A DNA stretch of 64,000 nt from Sipunculus nudus (Eukaryota > Annelida > Sipuncula > Golfingiida > Sipunculidae), in the NCBI GenBank assembly GCA_026874595.1, contig CM049307.1, positions 9,755,579-9,819,578 of the forward strand, given 5' to 3'. The notes under the pieces are model-generated. The model searched no databases. It was not told where the DNA came from and was given only the letters and a program-made list of their open reading frames with translations. Below are positions 1 through 14,400 of the stretch, piece after piece; position 1 is the first letter of the stretch; each line of letters starts with the position of its first letter. The translations under genes and the position numbers were made by a program.

Positions 1-99
1 TGCTGACCTTGGTAAGGTCATGTGCAACATATTACCAGATGTCGTCTGGGTTTGTTTACACACGGACATGAGAAATAGGGCGACCTTATCACATATATA

Positions 100-955
100 T
101 GAACAAAGTCAGATGAGTGGTTTTGATATCAGGCAGTCTTAAAGTGTAACAAAGGGGTTTTAATGGGAAAATGAAGTTTTTCATTAATATCTCGAAGGAA
201 TTAAGTCCTAGTGACCAAATTCTTGGCATGGTAGGGGATTTTGGAGACATCTAACTGTATGCCAAATTTATGGAACTTAGAGCTGAAGCTGGGGAGCTGA
301 GCTCTAGAAAACTGCATAACACTAGCTTGATTACACAATATGTGACATGGTGCTTGAAAACTTGAATAAAATGTACAGTTTTTTATCAACTGGTTTCAAA
401 TTTTTGGTGTTAACAGTTGAAATGCTAACAAAAACATGCTTTGAAAATACACAGCAGTTACAGGGAAAAAAGTGCCATGGTCAAACTTGGGCAAAATTTA
501 AGGTACCAATTTTATATTTTTGCCAATATTTAAAAAAAATTAACAGATTTTGATTTAATTTTTGGTATACAATTAAATTTTGATTAATTAAAGTTGTATT
601 ACTGAAAAAAAGTCCCTACCTTTAACACTTTTGGTCTCAAGTGACTAAATATCTTTCCTGATTTTTTTTTAAAAGTCCATTATTTTTGGGCCCATAACTT
701 TTTTAAATTAAATAATACTGACTTAATTTCTGGCATGTACATAGGAACAATATAGAGGAATATTTATAGTAAATATGAAGAAAACCAGATGAGTGGTTTT
801 GATATTAGGCAGTCCTGAAGTGTGAAAGTAGATTTCTAATAAAAAATTGAGGTTTTTCCTTAATATCTCGAAGGAACGAAGTCCTATTGACCCAATTTTC
901 GGCATGGTAGGAGATTTTGGGGACATCTAACTGTATGCCGAATTTCAGATTTGTA
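100..955. repeat. Direct duplication in upstream interspersed repeat
   Basis: Sequence around 100-285 recurs at about 781-955 (shared blocks: agatgagtggttttgatat, tatctcgaaggaa, gacatctaactgtatgcc), about 670 bp apart. The second copy runs into the repeat head at 1035-1063. No coding sequence is recognised in 1-1900. Confidence 0.7.
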
Positions 956-1066
956 GGTCCAATGGTGTCGAAAGGTGCCAGTCTTACGGACGGACATCCG
1001 GACGTACGGACGACGGACAATGGACCACGACTATAGCTCAGATGACTTATAGTCAGCTGAGCTAAA
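940..1066 (-). repeat. Head of AGCTCAGCTGACT repeat family, minus orientation
   Basis: On the minus strand: imperfect hairpin AGCTCAGCTGACT...AGTCATCTGAGCT (1035-1063), then TATAG and a run of CCGTCCGT-type bases. The same head occurs on the + strand at 19697, 30890 and 59792. Confidence 0.65.
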
Positions 1067-1225
1067 AAACCGCAGTCAAACTTGAACGACTTTATATAGG
1101 GCATCATGTTTCTTTTGTGACCAACCGACACTAAGGAAAACATATTGTCCACTTACAAAAATTTGTTCCCTTCTTAACTGCTTCATAATTTGTATGGCTT
1201 ATAAAAAATGGTCTAAAATGCCCCG

Positions 1226-1242
1226 CCCCCCCCCCCCCCCCC
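1226..1242. repeat. Poly-C tract (17 C)
   Basis: Uninterrupted run of 17 C after CCCCG in the upstream region; copy number may be unreliable in assemblies. Confidence 0.9.
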
Positions 1243-1927
1243 ATATCCTCGGACCAATAAATATTAGAAATATCATTAAATCACTGCCCATTAGTCACTA
1301 TTCAGATCTTAATACCAATCCTTATTTCAAACAGGGCAATAATGCACCTCCCACCAAACACTTCCATATTTTATATAATTAATGTAGTATTTTTCAAAAT
1401 AAATGATTGATCTCTTTCAACACCTTGCCTTGGTTTCCACTAGTATATGGAAAAAAATACCACTTTATAGTATTTCATATGAACCATGAATGAAAAGGAA
1501 CCTTGCATTTTTTTTATATATTTATATTCTAATTATTATTGTTATTATAATAATTATTGCCAGAAGAGTAACTGTAAAAAAATGGAAAGAATGGTTTCCT
1601 TTGATGTATTATTGCAATTATATAAATTTGGTGTAGGCATATAAACGTCTACTGTAGCGTAGCTCTTTGTAGCCTGATACCAGTCGGCCTACATAGGTCT
1701 CCTTTAATTATATTATAATTATATAAATAATATTTCATGAGTGAACATGCTACATGGTGATAATATGAGTTAAATAGTAAATCGCTTATTAATAATGTTT
1801 CTTAATATACCGCAATGCACTTGATGTGTAACAGGTGTTACGATAACACTTCGTATAAAATAAATTATGTAGGACACAGCAAGTGGTGGTGTCCCAAGTA
1901 CCTCTGACTGGGCTGTCACATGTTCAT

Positions 1928-1969
1928 TGTTTACTTCCGGTTGCAAACTGCACCAGCTGCCATAGCGAC
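1928..1969. promoter_or_regulatory. Forkhead + ETS + RFX X-box promoter module
   Basis: Within 42 bp lie TGTTTAC (1928-1934, a forkhead site read on the minus strand), ACTTCCGG (1933-1940, ETS core) and GCTGCCATAGCGAC (1956-1969), which fits the X-box consensus RYYNYY-N2-RRNRAC at every position. RFX and FOXJ1 factors are the known activators of motile-cilia genes, so this fits an axonemal dynein promoter about 230 bp before the ATG. No TATA box is seen. The start of transcription is not determined. If it lies upstream of 1981, the leader carries an ATG at 1981 opening a 34-codon uORF (to 2085). Confidence 0.6.
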
Positions 1970-2196
1970 GGGGAGCCCGGATGTTGCTTGAAAATGGCGT
2001 CTCAGGACACTTGACAGTAAACCGTTTGTGTGATTTTGGAAATAGGACTTCTTTCAGAGATGGATATATTTTAGTTTGGAAATAGATATATACGTCTGAA
2101 ACTAAGAAGTTTGATTTCATCTGAAGGCAACAGTGCTCCTCGATTCCGTTCTTGTTTACCCGTCAGTTATTGCTGCAAGTTTTGTTCATTCAAACC

Positions 2197-2217
2197 ATGG
2201 CACTTGAACGAGCGAAG
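2197..2217 (+). CDS. DNAH3: DNAH3 exon 1 (start codon, MALERAK)
   Basis: Seven codons from ATG in context CAAACCATGG (good Kozak), ending AAG|gtaaac. Chosen because it ends in phase 0, which is what exon 2 needs, and because the cilia-type promoter lies just upstream. No family conservation supports so short an exon, so transcript data could move the start. Confidence 0.6.
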
Positions 2218-5200
2218 GTAAACCTGGTTTGCTGTCAACATTTGATTTAACATATCACAATATTAGTAACAATATGCCTGATAAACAATGCATCATTATC
2301 AGTCATTACATATGTTTACATGTATTTACATGCAGGGACATCTGGAATACACACTCCCTATACTCTCTGTTTTGTCGTCAGAATCGCAGTCTGCAAGTAA
2401 AGCAGACAATTTTGCAAACCAGTGGCAGTGCCTCACTGGACAGAAACCGGACTTTTTATCATTTTATCGTCACAATTAACACAAATGATGGATGGCTATT
2501 TTATTGTTTCGCACATATTCTCAGCATAATATCACTACATTATTCATCAACTATCATTGAAACTTGAATATTGTATTGCTCTCACATTTATAGTACTATT
2601 ACTTTGTGAATAAAATTGGAGCAATTAGAGTTGCCTATAGTCCGTCCCAAAATCCTTGTCTCACAGTCTGCAAGTTTTTTTCACGATTATTATTTTATGA
2701 ACATATTTTAAAAATGCCCCTGGCCCTTAGATATACAGATATTCCGCCAATTTTGTGTAAAGTGGAAATATATCATGTAAAAAGTATTTACTTTGCAACT
2801 CTTTTGCATTCTTTGTGCGGATGGCATCTTCCGCATTCAACATTCCTCCATGGTACACTTTCAAGGTTTATGGCTGTGTGTGGTGTTTGTTAGACAACAG
2901 TGACATCACAAACACCCTATTTTCTTCACAGATTGTCTGTTTTATTAGATAGGGCTAGGCTAGGAGTGCCTTTTTAAAAGCTCATACAGAATTATTAAAT
3001 TCATTAATTATGCAATTTTATGCAATTTTTTTTTCAAGATCACTTGAAATGCTTCTTTTTAATTACTTGACTGATTTGATTCTTTTCGATTTATGTGATG
3101 GGGCTATGTCTGCTATCTAAACTTCTACACATAAATTGAATCTGCAAGTGCCAAGTGTTGCCACCTGAGATACCAATTTCTGTTAAATGGAAATCTGTTT
3201 CATGCACAAAGTGAAAATTTGGAGCGACCATAGAATAAGTGCCTATGGGAAATGGTCTTAGTCAAGGAAAATTTTCTTGGTGTCTTTGTCTAGTATTTCC
3301 ACGTGGCTTCATCTGTTATTTGAATGTCTGCTGTGTCTCCACCTGGTGGCAAACCTGTAATGAGAAATTCATGAATTATTAGTACACATAACATGCAATT
3401 GTGAAGCTCTTGACCAGGTCTTGAACCAGCAACCGTGTGATAACATGTCCGATGCGCTACCAATGTGCAATAGAAGATTAGTTGGAAACCATGGTTGGAA
3501 TGGGGATTTTTAATCTACTCTTGAGAAATGGTCGTAATTGTTAAAAATGAGGGTTAATTTTTGTTAAGCGCTTCTCGCCCAGACGTCAAAAAAAGTTTAA
3601 AAAATTAACCCTCAGCCGTTTGTTAACTGCCTGCCACTAAAGCGGACTCTGTCTCGCGCTTCACGCGGAAAAGGTGGAGTCACTGGTTTATTTGTAAACC
3701 CTAACCCTTGAAATACACCAAATAAATGTTGGATAGCCGTGATCCGTGTGCATACAAATGCCTCGAGGGCACAACACAACGTAGGCAGGACATGTGCACA
3801 TAAGCTAAGTGGTGTAAACAAGCAGAGGGAGGAATCATGACGGATACGACAAGTTGAATCGTGTGAAGAAAGGGTAAATTATACATTATTACGGGCTAAG
3901 ATATAAGTGGAAAGGCTATAGGATACAAGTAACATGTATATGTTGTCGATAAAAAAAGAGTCTTGAACGGTAGGCACTACTTCTACAGTCGCACCACAGA
4001 ATCTCTAGTGGGTAGCCACAGATTCTCTAGTGGCACCAAAAATTTTGTTTTTGATTTGATGTTATGGGGGCCAGATAAGCCCAGTGTCATTGATACTTTG
4101 CTTTAATTTTAGTACACTGAGACCCCAGTCCACAGCTGCAGCCAGACACGTGGCTTGCCAGGGCTTCCACCCCTCCCTCCAACAGAGAGGGAACAGTCCA
4201 GTCTCTACAAGGTAAAACATAAATATAACTTGTATGCTAAAGTTCACAACAGGGTTCCAAGCTAACATTTATTTTGGGTTCTGTTGAGAAAACTGATCTG
4301 GCTTTTAAATGAGCAAATGTTTACAGTTTACTTTGTTTTACAGCAGTCACAGTCTTGTAATTAAAGCAGGTTGCTAACTGTGCAAGATTTTCTTTGTAGC
4401 ACTGATTTGACATTTGATCCAGAATGTACCTGGATCCTGTAATTAATTAAATTAATATGAGCAGACAGTGAATTCTGTGTATTGATTGATTGATATTCTT
4501 TATTTCCTCCAGTAACTGAAGAGTACAAATTTTGTGTATTACCTTTGAAATACTGCATAAGGGATATCATGGAAAGGCATACTAATGAATTGGACTGTTT
4601 ACTGTTCAAAGCTTTTTATTCCAAAAACCTTCAACAGTGTGTTTCAGGTTTAATTTGTGACATGCCATGCAATGTAGCATAAAACTTAGATATATGTATA
4701 TAGCTAGGGCTAGCACAATGATATAATTAGCTATCATAATCACCAGCTTACCAGCATTACACTTTAAATGCACTGGATGGCAAAAGATTATTTTACACAG
4801 ATTGTGCTGCGCCACAGTGAGCATCCACCTATTATGAAAGGCACATCCTGGACTCTGGCATCACCTTTCAAAGAACAGAGATATCACAGATCTCCCAGTG
4901 AATCCATTGCCAATAATTACACTCCATCTGCCAGCGAACTCAAGATTAAAGATCTGCCACGCAAAAGACCCTACAGAGGTAAAAAAACACTACCAGGTTC
5001 TGTTCAGCTGTGAAATTTTTTTGATTGAATGCGAATATTTATTTTAGATGAACATAATTTATTAAGAATCTGTAGAGAATATAGTTCAGCACAATCTTTG
5101 TGTTTAAGTAGCTCCCATAAATGTTAGCTTTAAACATGTGTTTAAATACAAATGTCTTGAACTCTATATTTTTAAAGTTTTAGTTTTGATTGCAGTAATA

Positions 5201-8200
5201 AAAGCTGTATTAATGTCCCTGAGTTAAAACCACCAACATTCTACCAGTATTGTATCGGTGTGTCATAAAGGCATTGAGCTTTATGTATTGTGGTAGCGGT
5301 GTGTCTAGAGATGTTTGATATGCTTTACAGGTTTCAGTCTTAAAGGGGCCAAATCACCTACAAAGCATGTTAAGTTAACACGAAAAATAGCTTCTTCCCT
5401 TAAAAATAAATCCGTACTTGCCAAAATATTGCCCTGAAACTGCTTGCTTTCTCCTGTACACAACTGTTAAAAACAGTGGACCAGGTGCGATGAGAGGTGT
5501 CAACATAAACACAACGCGTGGGGCAGTGTGCATCGCTGAGCTAAAACATGTATCAAACAGGAGATGCCCGGTCTGACTTGCCCAAAATATGTAACTGATG
5601 TTTCTGCTGGCTGAAACACGGCATGTTGCCCCTCTTAATTGGACCTCCAGTCAAGCAGCCTTGTTTACCAACACGCAGAGCCATAAAATGGTGTTAAATA
5701 GCCGTATGCGAGGAAATGAGACCCTGTACTAGGACAGTTTTGCTGGGAAATTTGTATAAAGCATAACTGAACTGATAGAGTGAAAGAATAGCCATAATTT
5801 AACTCCTGATTATGTCCCTTAAATGTAAAATGTTCATTTTCTTTGTGTTAAAATGTACATTTGTTTATAATGTAACCTTTGCAGAATATTTGTACGAAAA
5901 TTACCATTTGCATATTAAGTGTATGATACTGAGAGATTTTGGCTCAGAGTTGAACTTTTCTTTGCTTATGATTATCAGTATTTTTGTACTATTATGCTGA
6001 TATTATAATGATTTCAGAAGCCTCATTTGTACAGAGAGAAAAAACTCAGATCTCACCCAGAGGGCACACTAGAAATGCAAAGCGGGCAGCTCAGAATGGG
6101 TAAGATGAATTAAACTTACTGTCATAATAATTATTGCATATTTAAAATTTGTCAGTGCTTTTAAACAGATAACTGGGAATAAAATGTGTGTAAATTACTT
6201 TTTTTGGCGGATCATGTGCAGTGTCGCTTGTGATCTTGATAAGGAACCTCGCACTTAGGTGTGAAAGCTCTTTGATCTGGCTACCAGTGCTTCCCTATCA
6301 CACTTGGGTTTTTGATCTGGCTACCAGTGCTTCCCTATCACACTTGGGTTTTTGATCTGGCTACCAGTGCTTCCCTATCACACTTGGGTTTTTGATCTGG
6401 CTACCAGTGCTTCCCTATCACACTTGGGTTTTTGATCTGGCTACCAGTGCTTCCCTATCACACTTGGGTTTTTGATCTGGCTACCAGTGCTTCCCTATCA
6501 CACTTGGGTTTTCCCTGCATATATATGATACATCTCCAAGGATACGATGGAATCGCTTGGTAAGGAAGCTGTCATATCATTCCCATATTAGATAAATATT
6601 CTGTTCAGCTGTAATGAATTTGTAAGATCTAAATTTTAGTTTGCACTGTAACATTACTTGGTATTGAACTAGATTTCACAAATGATTTGCTAGCATGAAA
6701 AAAATCTGCGAAAATCATGTTATTGTATAGGTTTGCCCACTCATTTCTCAGCTGGGACAGACCAATATTTCGGAAAGGCTTGCTATGTTCACCAACAAGT
6801 TACACGCATAAGAATTACATCAGTGTGGCAAGCAGATAAACTTAACTTTACAGGAAAAATAAAAATTGCAGTATAACTATGCGGTAAAGTAATATACAAT
6901 AAAAAAATTAAGCACTATCCAGTATTACACATACACTCCACACTGCTTCACACTGGACAAGCTGAGATTGAAACAGCAGGACAGCCCGCCAGAACTCCAA
7001 AATCACGCAATATGGCTATATTGGTATATAAGAATTCTATGGCCAGTGACTCTGCACTAAGGTGTCATTTAATTTATGAATCCGCATACATTAAATTTTA
7101 ACTTCTGCTCGCATAAAATTTCATGAAATTTTATGCAGATCATCCAGCACAGCTTAGCTTCAGCAAGCAACATCAGAAGCAGCAGTTGTACTGTCTGGCT
7201 TTTATGAGGTGTCGCAATAATGACAGACCGCAAGTACAATAGGAGTCCTGTACAATAGGCAGCAGTAAAAAACCTAGGGGGCTGCTCTTTGATGCTGGAC
7301 ATCGATCCCAGTAGTTACTCATTGTTTTGACATTGCATTTTAAAAGTTTACCTGTTATGGTTATTCAATGAAATCTTATCTTATACTAATGATGAAATCT
7401 TTCATTATGGAGTAAAAGAAACTTTTACTGACTCTTTCATCCTAAAAAGGAAAATAATAATTATGATTACATAATGAATTAGTATTTATTTGTTTAGGCA
7501 CATTGAGGAGGAGCCTAGGCTCTTTGACCCTGAAGATCTCCCACCAAGTCGACCTATGACCCCAACAGAACAGCTGGACATCATGAGGACCTTTGAGATT
7601 GAAGCTTCTAAGTCAACTGGTGATCCATCAGAAAGAGATATGGATGTAGGTCACTCATAAAAAATATTACCCATAATTCATAATTTTTATATTGTGTTCT
7701 TGAATAGACATTTGATATCTGTCTATTTTATGATGATATAGTGCCATGTTTACTGTTAATTGGAATTTAGGTGTGTATTGTTTGCAATATGACAATAACG
7801 ATAAAGCTATGTTCTTTACACAGTTTAATACTTCTCCAACATCGCTGCTACTCTTATATACTTCTGTAAATTCATTTAACTATTTTAACCTTTAAAAACT
7901 GATTATTCATATTTTTTTCTGGGGATCATACTTTTTTAACTTTTTGGGCAAAGCATCGGATTTGGAGATGATAATTTTAGGCTGTTTACACATGTATTTA
8001 AGAACTTGATGAGAGTGATAGATATGCTCTGTCAGTGTTTTAAATAGTAATATAAATGGTGTATATGGTATAACAGTGAAGCAAAGATGGGCTTAAAGGG
8101 ACATAATCAGGAGCTATATTATGCCTCGTTCACACTAACAGTTCAGTTTTGCTTTATACAATAGTTTACCAGCAAAAACATAGTACCTCGCATACAGTGG

Positions 8201-11200
8201 TTCAGCACCTTGTTATTGCCCTGCGTGTTGGTAAACACAGTCCACGTGTGTTTGTTTACCAAAACAATTCCCCGTGACCGGAGGTCCAATTGTTGATCGA
8301 ATCACGTGATGTTTCAGCCAGCAGGAACATGCATTTCGTTTTTTGGCCAAGTCAGTCAGGGAATCTCCAGATTTACACGTGTTGTAGCCCGGCGATGCAT
8401 CACTGTTTATGTGAACACCTGTGATCGCGCCCGGTCCACTGTTTTTAACACTCATTTACCGGACTGAGCAAATGGTTTCAGGGCAATAGTTTGGCACATA
8501 CCAATTCATTTTAAAGGGAAGAGGCTATTTTTCGTGTAAAATTCAATATGCTTTATAGGTAATCGAGCCCCTTTAATCTCACCAGGGACAATATGGAACA
8601 AAATTAGAGGAAATATGAAATCCTGAGGATTCATGTTCAATAACTTGCAACATAACTGAAAGTTTCCTACCTGAAATTTGTCCAGAGGCATTTCATCCAG
8701 AAAACTTGTATGAAAGTTGATCAATAAATCATACACTTATGCATTATATCATGCTTTGTTTTCTCAAACAGTTTTACATTTGTGTAAGATTTTACACTTT
8801 TTCCATAAAATCATTAGTGGCACTATGGTAATTGGTAATGCTGTATGTTCAGTGAATGTTGCAGATGCATAACCCTTCTTCAGAAAGAAATGCTGAAATT
8901 CTCATTTGTTTTAACTTTTCAGAGGTATTACTACTACATAGAAAAAGGTGTGAGATGTGATATGTTGGCATCTCCACCCAAAGAACAGTTGGCCCGCGTA
9001 CAAAAACTGATACCAAGTGAACTGCTGCAGCAGCCAGAGCTGCACAAGCTCAGGGAGCAGCTCTCTGAGGAAGTGGCTGAAGGATACGACTTCAGTGGCA
9101 GAAAATCTATAGGTGACACATTTATACTTCTGTTATTATCTCCAGTATTCTATTGTCTTTTTCTATTTCTTCATGTTTTTATTAAAAGAGTATATCAGGT
9201 TTTCCTCATCTTCTCTGTATATTTTATGTGTATTCCTTAACATTACACTCAGTGCTTTTATTTGTAAGTATTGACACAGCCTGATTTTGTTGTAAAGGTA
9301 AACAGTTGCATCTGGGACCTTAATATTAAAGTCTCTTTGTAAATGCTATAGCACACTTTGGTTTGTTGATTATACCACATCAGCAGGTCTTTGAAGTGAA
9401 CTTTGGCTGTCATAATGTACTAAAAATAATAAAATGTTTTACAACCACCAAGCCTGCCCCATATTTGATATATAATCAGAATAAAATGTTGATACAGAGA
9501 AAGCATTCATTAATCATGCATTACCTGGGAAGCTGCCAACACTATCCTTTTACAGTACCTAGAGACCTTGCCTGCTGATTCAATACAGTTCTGTGACATT
9601 TAAGCTTAAAAACACAGAGTTAGAAATAAAAAAAATTAGTAATCAAGACAAGTATATTTTAAATATGATTCTTTTATTTTACAGTTGACTACATATTAAA
9701 GGATCCTGCAGAAAAAGCCAGACTACATATAGCATGGACACCTAGACCTTTTCCTCAAAGGTAAATCAGCTTATACAATAACTGATTGTATCCCTGTGTT
9801 TTTGTTCAGTTTGGGTAATTCTCTCTCCAATTATAGACGTCTTACTAATCAACCTTTTATATGCCTTCTTCAAGTGCTGGTTTAGTTTGCAATAGATTTG
9901 TTTACATTCATGAGGAAGACAGAAGTCACTGATTGGTCAGTTTAGTTTATATACCACCTAACATCACATTCTGCATCCTGGTATTCCTGTGAAAATATAA
10001 CCTGCTGTAAGATGCTTCCTCTCAACTCCATTACAGATAGTTACAGTGTGTTAATACAAATGAAATCTTACAATTTCATCAAATGCTCTGGATTGATATA
10101 AAACAGCACAATCTGCAAATAATTTTCTATTGACAATGGATTGCTTTAGTAATTGCATTTTGTTGATACAGAGTAATCCGGGCTCCTGTGCCCTGGCATG
10201 ATACCTACAAGGAAGTGAAGAACTACCAGCTCTCTCACCTGTTTATCACAAATCGCATGATGCTTGAACTGCAGGATGTCTGGTACAACAAGTAAGTCAT
10301 CTGTCAGACATTACTTAAAAGTGTAATAAGCTCTTTTTTATTGTACATTTTGTATCACATTCAGTCAGGTCATACAGATGGACACAAGGTTTCAGAAGAA
10401 AGTAAAAACTTTTAATTACTGCAGGAACGTAGCAGAAATCTTTACCTAAAAAGTGAGCAGAGATTAGATGGTAACTAGCTCTAATGTAAGTATATTTCAA
10501 AGATTGTTTTCAAATTTATTTAAGGCTAAAGTATTTTACCAACAGGTCAGATTGATATATATACTTCACTGAGCCCATCATGATACTCAGTTATTTATGT
10601 GTGGTACCCAGCCTAGTCACTCTAGTTATATTTTATCTCATCATTGAATATTTCATAATGTCATCCACACTAAAGATGCATGGTTGTAGATAGTTGTATA
10701 TATATGGCTTATAGGTTTCACACAGCAAGGTTTGTTAACCTGAAGGAGCTGCTAGCAGCAGAACTGCCACTGCTGCCCACTGAGTTTGAATCTCTTGTTA
10801 AGAAACAGTGCTGGGAAGCTCATGAGGTGCTGCGCAAGAGGTGAGACAGTAACAGATCATATGTTCATAAAAATAAAAAAAATATTTTAAAGTATTTTGA
10901 GGAAACACACTCCTGCTCTCAGGTAATATCCAGATTTCTCTTTTCATGTTTTCACACAAAAAATTTGTTATAACTTGATTCTTGTCACATTTTGTATAAT
11001 AGGTGTAGACATTCATGTGTATTTTCATTGGTTTACAATATCAGTGTTATCTATTTAACTTTATTGTGGTATATAATTGTGCGGATGATCTACTTACTCA
11101 AACCACTGCGCCATTTCGCTTCATGTCTGTCTAAGTTGTTTATGGTAATCATACATCAATCATTCAGTATGAGATAAAAAGTGTGTGCCAGAAATGGATT

Positions 11201-11385
11201 GAGAGAGAAAATGTCATCACTGACAAAAGAAATTGATCATGAATGATTATTACTGTGACATTTTATAAATCTCTACTTATTTCCATTGATATATTAATGG
11301 GATGGACTGACAGGTTGATCAGAGTGGCAACAAGCCACTGTTGATCTGGATTGTGTGAACTCTCCTGGTCCTGTTGTATACAGAT

Positions 11386-11442
<57 letters not shown>

Positions 11443-14400
11443 TCCAGCCTGCTTATTGTCATGGTGGTGGTACATGCTTAATTCTGATAATAACCGGGAT
11501 GTGATATTATGTGGGCTTCAATATCAGTGTCCTTTTGTGTCATAGTATAAGCGTTATGTCTCACATTATATTAAAATAATTGTCAATAAAAAGGAAACAA
11601 ACATTTATTAATATTTTTATTGCACAGCGACATATCAAAATATGTTTATACACACTTGACAATTTATTTCCTGTTATATTTGTGCAGCATGTAATGATAG
11701 GTGGCCAAAATCCTATTTGCCAACAGAAAGTAACGTAGAGTCTGGGTCACGAGGTCAAATGCATGAAATATGCGGCCAGTTATAAAGTTATGCAAAGGCA
11801 AGCTATTTAACTAGATAATTCTTGCACTTTCCCAACTTATTTTTCCGGATGTTACAAAACTTCCATGATCGTCTTTATGAAAGGAATGTATATTTGGGCA
11901 GCGGGCATCACCAAAAGATTGTCAAGTTTCACAGAGATCGAGGTTTTAGATCGTATATCACTTCCAGTGCTCTCAAAACCTACTGATTTTTGTGGAACTT
12001 AAAGGGGATTACCAGTGGTAAACGCAGTTAACAGCTCGTGCTTCATATCATCTCTACGAAACGTCTCTGAGGTGCAAACTACTGCCTTGCAAAGGTCAGG
12101 AGTTCATTAGGTTTGGCATGTGTTGCAAACATCGCCCTTGTTGACGTACAAAGAAACGCAGTGATTGGGATTAACGTGGTTTCATAAGACATTAATTTGC
12201 TAAGTGGCCAGTGGTGAGTGACCAGCATGCATCACTGCACTTGTCTGCTGGGCCAGGAAAGGAGATGAAATTGTTTGATACGCCTGACCAATTACAGGCT
12301 CTTGGCCTCATTGATCCTCGTGTCGGTGTTTGATGTGATATTAACTGCCAACTGGTATCAGTGCCTAGGGTTCAAAGCCTGACAATAAACAGGATTATGA
12401 CAATATTCCATGATATGAAACAGTCAGTTTTACTATTGTATATATAGGAAATGGTTTTGGATATCTGATTTATGTGACAATAAATGGGATTTTCTATTAA
12501 CTGATATGACACAGAGTGGGCTTGACTGTATACTAGTATATATTTGCATGCCTGTGTGTGTTTGCAGGCATGTTTGCTTTGAAGGTGGTACTAGCTATAT
12601 TTAGCTAAAAAACTGGGTCATGCCTTCCTTCCATGCATAACACCTCCCCCAGGTTTTATGGCCCTTGGGCCAGGTGGACTTCACACCCTCATTATCAGCA
12701 AATTCACACCTAGAACTGACTCACCCGGAGCTCCCTGAGTCTGTTGAAGGCCCTGGCACTGGGGTTATATTTGGCTCAGAAGTGAATATTTTAAATAATA
12801 ATTCAGTGGAACCTCCTCTGGGACACCTCCAGAGAAGAACACCTTAACCAGAACTCATCCTGAAAAGTAAAAATACTGATTTGGCAAATGAAAGTATAAA
12901 GGGTACAACTATGTCATGAATATATCATCATTCTTGGCCCTGGTTAATAATGCTGCGTGAAGGTTCTTTCTTTATGTTCATTCTTTGTACCCTTTTCCAG
13001 CTGGATTCCAACATGTGCCAAGGTTTTTATGGACAAGAGAGAGTACTGGCAGGACCTGGTTCCACAGAATGATACAGACTCGACACAACTAGCTGAAGAG
13101 TTTTTCTCATGTGTTGGTGCCCTCATGGCTAACCAGCTCAGAAGCATGGTCATCAACTCACTGGCTGACTTCCTGGCATTCTTTGAGATCCATAAGGTTA
13201 TTTTTTATGCCCCCGCCACAAAGTGGCCGGGGCATATAGTTTTACCCATGTCCGTCATTCCGTCCTTCCGTCCTTTTGTCCTTCCGTCATTCCGAAATCA
13301 AACAGTTGTACAGACTTTTTTTCGCAATGCCTGCAGATATTGGCCTAATTTTTGGTGTGTGGGCAGATATAGACCAGTTACAGATCGAGTTTGCGTTTCG
13401 TCCCGGTTGACCTACTTTTGACCGTTTGACGGCTCCTAAACTTAGAAATTTTCATGAAAAATAGAAATATTCATGACAGATACACATGTACGGACTTTTT
13501 TTCGCAATGCCTGCAGATATTGGCCTGATTTTTGGTGTGTGGGCAGATATAGACCAGTTACAGATTGAGTTCATGTTTCGTCTTGGTTAACCTACTTTTG
13601 ATCGTTTTACGGCTCCTAAACTTAGAAAATTTCATGAAAAATAGAAATATTCATGACAGATACACATGTACAGACTTTTTTTCGCAATGCCTGCAGATGT
13701 TGGCCTAATTTTTGGTGTGTGGGCAGATATAGACCAGTTACAGATCGAGTTCGCGTTTCGTCTCGGTTGACCTACTTTTGACAGTTTTACGGCTCCTGAA
13801 CATAGAAAATTTCATGAAAAATATGAAATTTCATGACAAATACACATGTACGGACTTTTTTTTGCAATGCCTGCAGCTATTGGCCTGATTTTTGGTGTGT
13901 CGGCAGATATTGACCAGTTACAGATGGAGTTTGCATTTCGTCCCGGTTGACATACTTTTGACTGTTTTACGGCTCCTGAACATAGAAAATTTCATGTAAA
14001 ATATATATTTTCATGACAAATACACTTGTACAGACTTTTCTTCACAATACCTGCAGATATTGGCCTGATTTTTGGTGTGTGGGCAGATAATGACCAGTTA
14101 CAGATCAAGTTCATGTTTTGTCCCAGTTGAACTATTTTTGACCGTTTGACGGTGCTCTAACATAGAAAATTTCATAAAAAGGTGCACATGTATGGACTTT
14201 TTTTCGCAGTGCCTGCAGATACAGCCCTGATTTTTGGTGTGTAGGCAGATAATGACCAGTTACAGATCGAGTTCTTGTTTTGTCTCAGTTGACCTACTTT
14301 TGACCATTTGACTGCTCCTGAACATAGAAAGTTTCATGAAAAATATAAATTTTCATAACAAATGCATATGTACTGACTTTTTTTCCTCAATGCCTGCAGA

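Noticed and set aside
1770-2120. 116-codon minus-strand frame across the promoter
   Set aside because: No recognisable domain; it overlaps the promoter module and a repeat-poor but noncoding-looking region.
2336-2396. Alternative second exon ([17 protein letters not shown]) with acceptor and donor
   Set aside because: Its phase does not fit exon 3, and 4113-4211 fits both phase and DNAH3 similarity.
11263-11475. Minus-strand frame with Arg-Glu and Ile-Tyr runs
   Set aside because: Translation of the CT/TA microsatellite.
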